A DNA stretch of 64,000 nt, taken from the NCBI GenBank assembly GCA_016703535.1, contig JADJBV010000001.1, forward strand, positions 5,384,001 to 5,448,000. The letters are read 5' to 3'. The notes under the pieces are model-generated. The model had not been told where the DNA came from and did not search any database. It worked only from the letters and a program-made list of their open reading frames with translations. Made by a program: the position numbers and the translations under genes. Below, piece by piece: positions 51,946 to 61,800 of the stretch. Position 1 is the first letter of the stretch; each line of letters starts with the position of its first letter. This DNA is from Deltaproteobacteria bacterium (lineage in GTDB: Bacteria; Myxococcota; Kuafuiibacteriia; Kuafuiibacteriales; Kuafuiibacteriaceae).

Positions 51946-52634
51946 TAGTGCACCGCAGCCGAAATGCGATCAAGCATTCTCTTGCGCGACTTGATGATGG
52001 CGTCGGCTGGTTTGGTCCATGCAAACGGCGTCGGATTCCGATTCCAGCCGCGCATGTAGGCGGCGACGTGCTCGCGCAACGCCTTCTTGGACGGGAAGTT
52101 CGTGGCGCTCAGCGACTGCTTGCCGAGGATGCCGAAGAAGCCCTCCACTTGGTTAAGCCAGGAGGCGCTCGTCGGCGTGTAGTGGAAGCGGATCAGCGGA
52201 TGCTCCGCGAGCCAAGCTTGGACGTCGGGTGTGCGATGGGTCGACGAGTTGTCCAGGATGACGTGAAGCTCGCGGCCGGGGTACTGACGCTCGACCTTCT
52301 TCATGAAGGCGAGGAAGTCGGCGGCCGTGTGGCTCTCGCTCAGGGTGTGGGTGACCTTGCCGGTGGCGACCTCGAGTGCCGCAAAGAGATCCAAAACCCC
52401 GTGGCGCTTGTAGTCGTGCGTGTGTCGCGACGCGCGTCCAGTGCGCAGGGGCAACGGCAGCTGCGTTCGTTCGAGAGCCTGGATCGACGTCTTCTCGTCG
52501 ACGCTGAGCACTACGGCGTTGGTCGGAGGATCCAAGTAGAGCCCGACCACGTCCTCGACCTTTGCAGCGAACTCCGGGTCCCGACTGACTTTGTACGTCC
52601 GCACCAGGTGCGGCTTCAGCCCGTTCTCGCGCAA
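51945..52634 (-). CDS. IS630-family transposase, catalytic part (orfB)
   Basis: 229 residues. The DDE triad is present: Asp46 (VLSVDEKTS), Asp128 (HVILDNSSTHR) and Glu164 (WLNQVEGFFG), with 35 residues between the last two. The open frame starts at M (RENGLKPHLVRTY), but family homology extends upstream in the same frame (RSRWTTRLLGKAVG, SSKCISKLLRENG), which is joined to orfA by a -1 shift. The stop codon TAG is unusual: its T and A are the target-site TA and its G complements the first flanking base. The 18-bp inverted repeat overlaps the last codons (RISAAVH). Confidence 0.85.
   Translation of the reverse strand: MRENGLKPHLVRTYKVSRDPEFAAKVEDVVGLYLDPPTNAVVLSVDEKTSIQALERTQLPLPLRTGRASRHTHDYKRHGVLDLFAALEVATGKVTHTLSESHTAADFLAFMKKVERQYPGRELHVILDNSSTHRTPDVQAWLAEHPLIRFHYTPTSASWLNQVEGFFGILGKQSLSATNFPSKKALREHVAAYMRGWNRNPTPFAWTKPADAIIKSRKRMLDRISAAVH
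51948..51965. repeat. IS630-type element, terminal inverted repeat (left)
   Basis: GTGCACCGCAGCCGAAAT; matches the right end (53058-53075, complement) with two mismatches at positions 10-11. Preceded by TA (51946-51947). Confidence 0.85.
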
Positions 52635-53050
52635 CAGCTTCGAGATACACTTGCTGCTGAGCCCGACGGCCTTGCCAAGCAGCCGGGTCGTCCAGCGGCT
52701 ACGGCCAGGTGGGGCGGGCCCATCGCGAGCTGCACCACCTTCTCGACGGTCGCGACCGGGACCTTGTTATCGGTGCGGCCCGTCTTCGGCCGGTCGGTCA
52801 GCCCAGCGATTCCGTCTGCGCGGAATCGCCGACGAATACGCGAGACGGCTTCGGGTGTGAGGTCGAGCCGAGAGGCGATCTCGACGCCGGACTCACCGTC
52901 GGCGCTGAGAAGGACGACGCGGGTCCGCCGGACAAGTCCCGCCGGCGCGGACGACCGTGCAACCGTCGCCTCCAACTCAGCCCGCTTCCTTGCCGTCAGC
53001 TTGATCAATCCAGGTCGGCCCATCATGTCTGAGCCAAACCGCTGTCGCAT
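52616..53050 (-). CDS. IS630-family transposase, N-terminal part (orfA)
   Basis: 144 codons from ATG 53048-53050. It encodes the DNA-binding region: a helix-turn-helix (SGVEIASRLDLTPEAVSRIR) with RRFRADGIAGLTDRPKTGR, as in other IS630 transposases. After KVVQLAMGP the reading leaves the homologous frame; the -1 frame continues APPGRSRWTTRLLGKAVG. Residues after about 107 in this frame are therefore not meaningful. The fused product would be about 345-350 residues, the usual length of the family. Confidence 0.75.
   Translation of the reverse strand: MRQRFGSDMMGRPGLIKLTARKRAELEATVARSSAPAGLVRRTRVVLLSADGESGVEIASRLDLTPEAVSRIRRRFRADGIAGLTDRPKTGRTDNKVPVATVEKVVQLAMGPPHLAVAAGRPGCLARPSGSAASVSRSCCARTG
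52715..52721 (-). other. Candidate -1 frameshift heptamer G GGC CCG
   Basis: On the minus strand the orfA frame reads ATG GGC CCG, so the last G of ATG plus GGC CCG fits X XXY YYZ (X=G, Y=C). A -1 shift here gives codons GGG CCC GCC and the family sequence APPGRSRWTTRLL. Programmed -1 shifting is used by several IS630 elements. G-rich heptamers are weak, so a plain mutation is possible. Confidence 0.45.
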
Positions 53051-53057
53051 TGACTCT

Positions 53058-53075
53058 ATTTCGGTCGCGGTGCAC
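53058..53075. repeat. IS630-type element, terminal inverted repeat (right)
   Basis: Complement GTGCACCGCGACCGAAAT; two mismatches to the left repeat. Followed by TA (53076-53077) and then the hisF start codon. Confidence 0.85.
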
Positions 53076-53077
53076 TA

Positions 53078-53890
53078 GTGCCTTACCGTCGGATCATCCC
53101 CTGCCTCGACGTCAAAGACGGTCGGGTGGTGAAGGGCGTGCAGTTCGTGTCCCTGACCGACGCCGGAGATCCGGCCGAACAAGCGGCGCTTTATGATCGC
53201 GAAGGCGCCGACGAGATCTGCTTTTTGGACATCACCGCGACCCATGACGATCGAGACACCTTACTCGACGTGGTCGCCCGTACCGCCGATCGCCTGCGGG
53301 TGCCCTTGACTGTGGGCGGCGGGGTCCGCAACGTCGACGACGTCCGCCGTTTGTTGCAACACGGCGCCGACAAGGTGGCGGTCAACTCGGCGGCCGTGCG
53401 GGATCCCAGCCTGATCGACCGGATCGCCGGGACGGTAGGCGCCCAGTGTTTGGTCTTGGCCATCGACGCCCGCGGGGGTGAGGTCTACGTCCGGGGCGGC
53501 CGAGAGGCGACCGGCAAAGACGCCGTCACTTGGGCCAAAGAGGTGGCCGATCGAGGCGCCGGTGAGATCTTGTTGACCTCCATGGATCGGGACGGGACCC
53601 GCCAGGGCTACGACCTGGAGTTGACCCGCCGGGTGGCCGAGGTGGTGTCGGTGCCGGTGATCGCCTCGGGGGGCGTCGGCAACCTGGAGCATTTGCAAGC
53701 TGGCTTGCAAGAAGGTCGGGCCGACGCGGTGTTGGCGGCTTCGATCTTCCACTTCGGCGAACATTCGGTGGCAGAGGCCCGGGCCTTCTTGGCGGCCCGA
53801 GGCATCCCGGTGCGCCCGGTCGGGTCGGTGCAGAAGACTGCCGCGAATCAGGGTTGGATCAACAAGGTCGAGCCCGCCACCAACTCGTAG
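53078..53890 (+). CDS. hisF: HisF, cyclase subunit of imidazole glycerol phosphate synthase
   Basis: 270 residues from GTG 53078. It has Asp11 (IIPCLDVKDG) and Asp130 (LVLAIDARGG), the catalytic pair of the cyclase, and the phosphate sites VPLTVGGGVR, VPVIASGGVG and ADAVLAASIFH. It converts PRFAR plus HisH-supplied ammonia to ImGP and AICAR. The start codon directly follows the IS630 target TA, so the region that would carry its Shine-Dalgarno is IS sequence (TTCGGTCGCGGTGCACTA), in which no GGAGG-like site is visible. Expression may now depend on the IS end or on a weak site. The 3' end overlaps the convergent beta-helix lipoprotein by 43 bp. Confidence 0.93.
   Translation: MPYRRIIPCLDVKDGRVVKGVQFVSLTDAGDPAEQAALYDREGADEICFLDITATHDDRDTLLDVVARTADRLRVPLTVGGGVRNVDDVRRLLQHGADKVAVNSAAVRDPSLIDRIAGTVGAQCLVLAIDARGGEVYVRGGREATGKDAVTWAKEVADRGAGEILLTSMDRDGTRQGYDLELTRRVAEVVSVPVIASGGVGNLEHLQAGLQEGRADAVLAASIFHFGEHSVAEARAFLAARGIPVRPVGSVQKTAANQGWINKVEPATNS
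53695..53708. repeat. Dispersed palindrome GCAAG-CTGG-CTTGC
   Basis: Exact copy inside hisF (frame reads LQAGLQEG); the flanks extend the symmetry to TTGCAAG and CTTGCAA. Confidence 0.75.
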
Positions 53891-55728
53891 TTGCGCCCGT
53901 TGACCGGCCCCGTCCCGGTGGTCCCCGCGGGATATCGGCCAGCGGCGTCGGCGCCTTGTTCGTTGGCCATCCAGGTGTTGCCGACCGCTGAACCTGAGAT
54001 CGCCGCAGCGAGGTTGACCGCCGCCGCGTTGGCCGGGATGGCGCTCATCAGGTTGTTTCCCGGATCGATCATCGTCCCGAGGTCGAGGATGGTGGAGGGG
54101 CTGGCGATCCGGATGGCGTCGTCGCCGTTGCCGTCGAAGGTCGTGCCTCGGACCCGGAGTGAGTTGGCCGGGAGGCCGTTGATGACCTCGATGCCGTAGC
54201 TGGTCATGCCGCTGATCTCTCCACCTTGGATGTCGACGGTGCCCGCGAGGCTATAGAGGCCCCGGACCCCGCCGAGGAGTGTGCTGTTGATCAGCGTAAC
54301 TTCAACGTCGAGGCCAGGGTCAGCGATGGTGAGGGCGTTGCTGAGGATCGCCGTGCCCAAGCCGTCTTGGATCCGCGAGTCGATCAACGAGACCACCAGG
54401 TGGGTCGCGATATTGCCGTAGTAGGAGAAGGCGATGCCGTGACGGTTGTTGTTGGTCATGGTGCAGCGTTCGAGGACCACGCCGGTGTCGTTGGGCTGCT
54501 GGGTGTTTTGGCCGCCAATCAAGATCGTGGCGTTTTCGGCGCCCAGGCTCGTGCCGCCCACCCGTTCAAAGGTGGTGTCCCGGACGATGGCGTGGGCGTT
54601 GTCGTAGACCCGAAAGGCCGGCCGGTTGATGTCTCGGAAGGTCGAGCCCTCGACGATCAAGGTCCCATTGCCTCGAACAAATAGGACCCCGGTGTTGAAG
54701 GTCGTGATGCCCTCGAAGAGGGCGCCACGAACCGTCAGGCGGGAGTCGTGGTCGACGGTGGCCCCCGGGACGCCGAAGGAGGTGTTTTGGATGTCGGTGA
54801 CCGACGACTCGATCGTGCCGTACCAGGTCACCTCGGCGTCGTCGCGGAGATACATGCCCATGCCGCAGTCATCGAAGCGCGAACCGCTGACAGTGCTGCT
54901 GCCGGTCACGAAGAGGAGGGCCTGTTGATAGCCGTAGAACAAGATCCCGTCGATGGTGCTGGATCCGTCGAAGGTGAACGCGCACCCGTTGATGCCCTCG
55001 AGCCTGACGCTGTTGGGGTTGAGCGCTCGCAGGTCGACGTCGGCCGGGAAAACCGGGCCCGGGCAGTAGGTGCCGAACGACGCGCCTTGGTTCGCCTCAT
55101 CGTAGATCCCGTCCAGGAGCCAGATGGTGTCGCCCGCCTCGGCCAAGGTGATCGCATGGCGGATCGTCTGGAACGGTGCGGCGAGGGTCCCGGGGTTGGT
55201 GTCGTCGCCGCCCACCGGGTCCACGTAGAGCCCGGTGTCGATCCGCACCTCGACGATCACGTCGTTGCTGCGGGCCCGTTCGGCACCCGAGTTGGCCTCG
55301 GCGTGGAAGGTGTGGAGCCCGTTCCTGGTCGAGTCGAAGTCGACCTGGAAGGTGAAGGGTTGGGGCGAGCTCGCCGAACCCAGCAGGACGTTGCCTTCGT
55401 AGAAGTCGACGACGGTGGGGGTGCCGTTCATCGGCGAAGCGGTGAGGAGCACCGGCGTCGTGTCGGTGACGATCGTCGAAGAGGTGGTGAGGGTGAGCGA
55501 AAAGATGGCAGCGTCCGGTCCACCATCGACGGCCGCGTCCTCGAGGTTCGCGTCGGGATCAAAACCTTGGTCACCGGGGCCTGAATCCAAGGTGGCGTCG
55601 GGCCGCACGCCCGCGTCGCCGGGCCCGCTGTCCGCAAAACCCAGGTCGCCCGGCCCCGCGTCGGGGTCCTCGGGATCGGCGCAGGCCGCGCTGTAGAGGA
55701 GGACGGCGATGACTGGGGCAATTCGCAT
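53848..55728 (-). CDS. Beta-helix lipoprotein with DUF1565-like repeat region
   Basis: 626 residues from ATG 55726-55728. The signal MRIAPVIAVLLYSAAC ends in a lipobox (YSAAC). The DAG-rich stalk DPEDPDAGPGDLGFADSGPG and similar repeats fill residues 17-75. An Ig-like domain (about 75-165) precedes a DUF1565-type block (YVDPVGGDDTNPGTLAAPFQ) and about 380 residues of right-handed beta-helix coils (GNGTLIVEGSTFRDINRPAF and similar). Such proteins are cell-surface polysaccharide lyases or adhesins. No catalytic residues can be pinned down. The gene stands alone; its start is divergent from the giant gene that follows. Confidence 0.82.
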   Translation of the reverse strand: MRIAPVIAVLLYSAACADPEDPDAGPGDLGFADSGPGDAGVRPDATLDSGPGDQGFDPDANLEDAAVDGGPDAAIFSLTLTTSSTIVTDTTPVLLTASPMNGTPTVVDFYEGNVLLGSASSPQPFTFQVDFDSTRNGLHTFHAEANSGAERARSNDVIVEVRIDTGLYVDPVGGDDTNPGTLAAPFQTIRHAITLAEAGDTIWLLDGIYDEANQGASFGTYCPGPVFPADVDLRALNPNSVRLEGINGCAFTFDGSSTIDGILFYGYQQALLFVTGSSTVSGSRFDDCGMGMYLRDDAEVTWYGTIESSVTDIQNTSFGVPGATVDHDSRLTVRGALFEGITTFNTGVLFVRGNGTLIVEGSTFRDINRPAFRVYDNAHAIVRDTTFERVGGTSLGAENATILIGGQNTQQPNDTGVVLERCTMTNNNRHGIAFSYYGNIATHLVVSLIDSRIQDGLGTAILSNALTIADPGLDVEVTLINSTLLGGVRGLYSLAGTVDIQGGEISGMTSYGIEVINGLPANSLRVRGTTFDGNGDDAIRIASPSTILDLGTMIDPGNNLMSAIPANAAAVNLAAAISGSAVGNTWMANEQGADAAGRYPAGTTGTGPVNGRNYELVAGSTLLIQP

Positions 55729-55885
55729 GCGGTTGGCACCCTAACGGTGACCTGAGGCCCTGGCGAGTGAGGCCGAAATTTCTCGGGCGGCCTCGGAGCT
55801 TGGAGGTCGCGCCCCAAAGGCGTGCGGGCCGTCACAATCGGGCCGGAGGTACCCGAGTGCGGAGCGCAGGGTCTATCCGGGAAAG

Positions 55886-58800
55886 GTGAGCTTCGGCACG
55901 CTGCTTTTGGCCCTGGCGCCGGTGGCCACCGGGACCACCGCCCTCGAGGTTTGGCTCACCGCTTTGGCCGACGAGGACCCGAGGGTGGTGCTCGCGGGCA
56001 TCGAGGCGGCCGGCCAGAGTCACTCGCCGCTGTTCGTGGATCCGCTGCGGTCCCACGCCCGGTCCGAGTACCCGACGATGAGGGAGGCGGCCGTGTTGGC
56101 CTTGGGGGAGTTGGGCGTGCCTCGAGATCCCCGGGATCTGTTGGCGCTGCTGTCGACCTTGACCACGGCCACCGATGATCCGGAGCCCGCGGTGCGGGCG
56201 GCGGCGATCCGGGCTTTGGGCCGGTACCCTTTTCCGGACGCCGAACGTCGGCTTTTGGCCTTGGCCGATGACCAGCGAAAACAACCGGAGCAAACCTGGG
56301 CGGCGAAGGTCCTGGCCGAAAGGGATCCGAACGAAGCGAAGGCCCGGCTGTTGGCGTATCTGGCCCTCAGCCAACGGGAGGTCGAACGCCGAAAACAAGG
56401 CCGCGCCATGGACCCGGCCGAGCGTTATGCCGCCGGGCCGAACCCGATCCTGCTTTTCGGCCGGCTGCTCCTGGCGCCGGAGCCCGCCAAACACCCCGAG
56501 GCGATCGCGGCCTTGGGCACCCAACCCCTGGAGAAGGTGCAGGCCTTCATGGGCTACGGCCTGCGCCACCCCCAGGCGAACGTGCGGCGAAGGGCGGCGG
56601 CGCGGCTGGCCCAGGACGGCGGCGACCGGGCCGCTTCATCGCTGCGGGCCGTGTTGAACGACGTGGATCTGGAGGTGCGGCGATCGGCCCTGCTGGCCCA
56701 AGGCAAAAGCCCGGGCCCCGAAGCGACCCGGGCGTTGCTGCGTCGCCTCGGTGAAGAACCCAGCTCGAGCCTGCAGTTGGTGTTGGCGACGGCGTTGGCG
56801 GCCCAACCCGATGCGCTGATCGTCGCGGCCCTGGCCCAAACGCCGTTGCCGACCAACCCCACTGCGTTCCGAGGTCTGTTGCGTCGGATCGCCGCCCTCA
56901 GCGGTGAACCAGGGGGCGCCGAGTTGGCCAAACTTTTGGTGGCGGCGCCCGACCATCGGACCCAAACCGAAGTGCAAGCCAACTTGCAAAACCGGCCCGA
57001 CGCCGAGGTGGTGCCCGGTCTGCTGCGCGCGCTGCTGGAGAGCCCCACCAACAGCAGCGCCCGAGGATCCCTGCTTTTGGCCCTCGAACACCGAAGTGAT
57101 CCGGCCATCGCCCCGGCCTTGACCCAACTTTTGGTGGACGGCAACGGCGACGACGTGGTGGCCACCGCACTCCAACCTCGGCTCGACCCGGGGGCCCTCG
57201 CTCAACTTCTACCGGTGGCCAACGCCTATTCCGCGGACGAACGGGGCCCGGCGCTCCTGGCGATCTTTGAACAACGTTCACCCGCCGTCGCTCGGGCGGC
57301 GGCTCAGGCCCTGTTGTTGGCCCCGGAGGACCCTCGAGCCTTGGGCCTGCTGCGTCGCCAACGGCTCGAGGATCGGCTCGATCCGGTGTTGGAGCTCCTC
57401 GGGCAGGCCCAGACTCAGCCGCGCCACGGCCAGCTCCTGGAGTTGTTGCAGGGGGCGGTTGATCCGCGGATCGGTGAACTGGGCGTGGTGGTGGTGGCCA
57501 CCCAACCCGAGTTGGCGCCTCAGGTGATCGACCTGATCCTCAACCAAGAAGAGCCGGGGGCCAGCTGGGCCTTGTCGCGACTGGCCCGGGTCCCGGCGAT
57601 CGCGCCTGAACATCGGGCCTGGGCGGTGCGGCAGATCTCGGGGGCCCGGGGGATCGATCGAGAAGAGCTGCTTTTGCCCTTGGCCGGCGCCGACGATCCG
57701 GAGGTCAAACTTTCGGCCCGCAAGGCCCTCCACCTGCTGGCACCCGAAGTTTATCCCGATTGGGATCCCTACGGGCGTGCGCCGTTGGTGCTGGAGTCGG
57801 CGGCCCTCGGCGGCGCGATGATGATCTTGGCCAACGAGATCGCCGGCGCCGATCTTTCGCCCGTGTTCACCGGCGGCGTGGGGCTTTTGTTGGGCGGCGC
57901 AACGCCGTTTTTGCTCACCTTGGACGAAGACGTGACCTTGGGCGAAGCGGCCTACTTCGGGACCTACGGCCTGTGGGGGACCTTGGCGGGTGTTGGCCTG
58001 GGGCAGCGGTTCTTCGAGCGGCGCCAAGATCGTTTGTTCGCCACTTTGGGCGGTGAGGCCTTGGGGGTCGCGGTCGGCGCCTTGTCCATGCGGGCCGCCG
58101 GTTGGGGGCCGAGTGACGCGGTGTTGGCCAACACCACCGCCCTCGAGACCGCGTTGATCACCGGTGGCCTGACCGCCTTGATCGCCAAAAACGACGCTGA
58201 ACGGGGGGAACGTACGCTGCACTACGCCTTGGTGGGCGGGGCCGCCGCGACCTTGCCGATGACCTTCTTGGCCCGCCGGCTCTCCTTGGCGGATCACCAG
58301 AGTTTGATGTTGGCCACCAGCCTCCACGGCGCCCTCCTCGGCGCGTTTTTGCCGGGCCTGATCGCCGAAGGGCCGATCGAGGGCACCGACGTGGTCGCGG
58401 GCGTCGCCGCCGGTCAGGGACTGGGTTATCTGGTCGGCCTCACCTGGGCCCAACTCGGCCCAGGCCCCGACGACGCTCAACTCCTCAGGTCGGGCCTCGG
58501 GGCCGGTTGGGGCCTGGTCACCGCCGGCGGCTTGGCGATGCTCTTGGACGATCGGCAGGCCCAAGCCGGTGTGGTCCAGGCCGGTGTCTTGGCCGGCACC
58601 TTGACCTTGGGCCTGCTCAGCCCGGAGCTCTCGGGGCACGATCCGGCGATCGCCCTGTTGATGGCCGCCAGCGGCGCGTTGGCGGCGGCGGATCTTTCGG
58701 TGCGGATCGCCGAAGACGATCTCGACGCCAAAGAGGTCGGCGGCCGGGCCATGTTGGGGTCGGGCCTAGGCCTCGGCGCGGGGTTGGTGTTGACCCAGCT

Positions 58801-61800
58801 GATCGACCTTTCGGATCGGAGCTTCTACGGCACCTTGGGCGGCGGCCTGCTCTTCGGCGCCGGCGGCGTGGGGTTTGGTTACCTGTGGCCCGATCTCGAC
58901 GTGCGGACCCAAAGTCGGATCACCGGAGTTTCGCTCCTCACCGGCGTGGCCTTGACCTTACCCTTCGCCGAAGGCCTCGACCTGTCGGGCACCTCCTTGT
59001 TCTACGCCGGCTTGAGCGGCGCGACCTTGGGCTTGGTCGGCGGCCTCATCCCCAACCTGGACACACCCCTCGGCGAAGAGATCAACCGGACTCGCAGCCT
59101 GGGCGGCATCACCTTCGGCGCCTCCTTGGGTTTGGCGGGCGGCTTGGCCTTGGCCCAAAACCTGGACCTCCACCCGGGCCAGATCGGGATCATCGGCGGC
59201 GGCACCTTGGCCACGGCGGGCATCGGCGCCGGACTTGGGCTCCTCACCGAATCCACGCGGCCGACCACCAGCGGCCTCCTGGGCGGCGGCGCGATCTTGG
59301 GGTTGGCGGGCGGCACCTTGATCCTCCAGTCGGGGTTGCTCGACAGCGGCGACGGTCCGGATCGGAGCTTCGAGGTCGGCAGCCACACCGCGGCCTTCTT
59401 GGCCCAGGGCGCTTTGCAAGGCAGCTTGCTCCCGGGGATCTGGGAAAAGACGCCGAGCCGAGATCAGGTCGCCGGTGGGGCCATGTTGGGCGCCGGCGCC
59501 GGAGCCCTCCTCGGCTTGACGGTGGCCCAGCTGGTGGAGACACCGCTCCAGGTACCAGACTTGGTGGAGGCTTCACTCCACACCGGCCTCTTGCTCGGGG
59601 CCAGCGGCAGCCTGGTGGCCTTGGGCGTCGATCGGCGTTTTGCAAGTCAACTTGCAGAAGGGTTGGGCCTCCTCGGTTATCTGGGCGCCTACACCCTGGC
59701 GCCCCACACCCAATATCAGCTCACCGATCTGCCGACCTTGGCCTTGGGCGCCGGGACCTTCGGGGCCTTCGGTTATCTGACGCCCCTCAGCCTGGGCGCC
59801 GAGGCCGACGACCCACAACGGGCCGGGGCCGCCGGCTTCGGCGCCAGCGTGGGGGCCTTGGGCGCCAGCCTCTACACCCAACTTCGGCCCGAACGGGACG
59901 ACACCTTTTTGGGTGCGGCCTTGATCGCGGGCGCGGGGATCGGCGGAGGCCTGGGCCTGTTGTTGCCCCCCGACGATCAGCGGGCCGCGCTGTTGACCCA
60001 GCTGGGTTTGGCCGCCGGTTTGGGCGTGGGCCTGAGCCTGGCTCCCGGTGAAGGCTTTTCGGGTTCGGATCACGCCTTGACCACCACCTTGACCCTGCAA
60101 GGGGCCTGGCTCGGTTATCACCTGCCCGCTTTGGCCGAGAGCACCGAAGATCGTCGGCGAGGCGGCGGCACCGCCTTGGGCGCCGGGTTGGGTTTGGCCT
60201 TGGGTTTGGGCCTCGGGCCCTGGGTGGAGATGGAGCCGATGGACGTGGCCGAACTGGCGGTGTTCAGCGGCCTCGGCTCGAGTTTGGGCGGCGGGCTCCG
60301 TTTGGCCCTGCCCGGCGGGAAAAACACGGCGTGGGCGGTCGAGCTGAGCGGCGTGTTGGGCTCGGTTTTGGGGGCCGCGGTTTCTCCGTATACTGAATAT
60401 ACGATGGAGGACCTCAGCGCCGCGACCCTGACCGGCGGCGCCGGAGCGTATGCCGGCGCCTTCTTGCCGCTGCTCTTCGGTGAGGCCGACCGTTCCAAGC
60501 AGGTCGGCGGCGCGGTGGCCGGCGGCAGCTTGGGCTTGATGGCGGGCCTGCTGCTCACCGAACTTCGGCCCCTGGACCTCGGGGCCCAGCTGGAGACCGG
60601 GGCCGGGGCGATCGCCGGCGGCGCCCTGGGCCACGGCCTGGGCATGCTCCGGCCCGGCCTGGATCCAAGGACCCGAGGTCTTTTGGGCGCCAGCATCAGC
60701 CTGGGCAGCTACGGCCTGATCAGCGCCCTTTCGCCCTACACCGAATACGACGAGGGTGATCGGATCTTGGTGCCGTTGGGCGGCGCCCTCGGGACCAGCT
60801 TCGGCCTGGCGTTGCCGATCTTGCTCGGTCGAGATCCCGACGCGGTCACGGAAGAAGAGCGGAGCGGCGGGATCTTGGTCGGGGCCGGCGCCGGCACCTT
60901 GGCGATGGGCGCCTTGGCCCAGGTGGTGGATCTGGAGCCGATCCAAGTGGGCGGTGGCGCCTTGGCCGCGGGCGTGGGCCACGGGCTGGGCTATGGCCTC
61001 GGCCTGTTGTGGCCCGACAGCAGCAGTCGAGATCGGCTGGCCTTGATGTCGGGCGCAGGGGCCTTGGGCCTGGGCGTGGGCCTTTTACTGGCACCGAGCT
61101 TGGAGCTCAACTCGGACTCGGCGGTGAGCCTGGGGATGGGCGGCGCTTTGGGCGCGGCGTGGGCCTTACCGATGGCGAGTTATTTCGGCGACGGCACGAC
61201 CCGTCGGTACGGCGGCGCGGCCTTGTTCGGCGCCTCGACCGGCGTGATCGGTGGCCTCCTCCTGGATCAGACCCTCCACCCCAGCAGCGACACTTGGCTC
61301 GAGGCCGGCTTGGGGGCCGGCCTGGGGGGCCTGACCGGCGCGGGCTTGGGTCTGATCGCCTCGACCGACGATCGTATAGCGGCGGGGCTTTTTCAGGGCC
61401 TGTCGGCCGCCGGTGCCTTGAGCTTGGCGACCTTGTTGCCAACGCCCCCCGATCACGACCTGGGTGATCTGGCCTTGGGCACCGCTTACGTCGGTTACCT
61501 CTCATGGCACGCCCTCGGCGTGTCGTTGTTGACCGACGGCACCGATCGCCAAGCCGCGGGCCTGGTGCTCTCGACGGTTGGACTCGGCGCCCTCACCGGC
61601 CGGTACCTGACGCCGTACCTCAACCTGGAGCTGGAGGACGTGTTGATGTTGTTGGCCGGCAACATGTGGGGCACCTGGATCGGCGGCTGGGGTGGGCAAG
61701 TGTTGAAGGATCGCTTCCTCGAGCTCGACGAAGGGCGCCAGGGGGCGGGCCTGACCTTGTTGTCCTCGGCGGTGGGTTCGGACGTGGGCCTGGCGGCGAC

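Larger units (their letters stand above)
51948..53075 (-). mobile_element. IS630-family insertion sequence, 1128 bp
   Basis: Bounded by 18-bp terminal inverted repeats and by TA on each side (51946-51947 and 53076-53077), as expected for IS630 duplication of a TA target, here within CTAG. It carries a two-part transposase on the minus strand with a complete DDE triad and an N-terminal helix-turn-helix region. It is inserted directly against the MITE-like element on one side, and on the other side the TA is followed immediately by the GTG start of hisF. The gap between its ends and the two genes is therefore zero. Confidence 0.88.
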
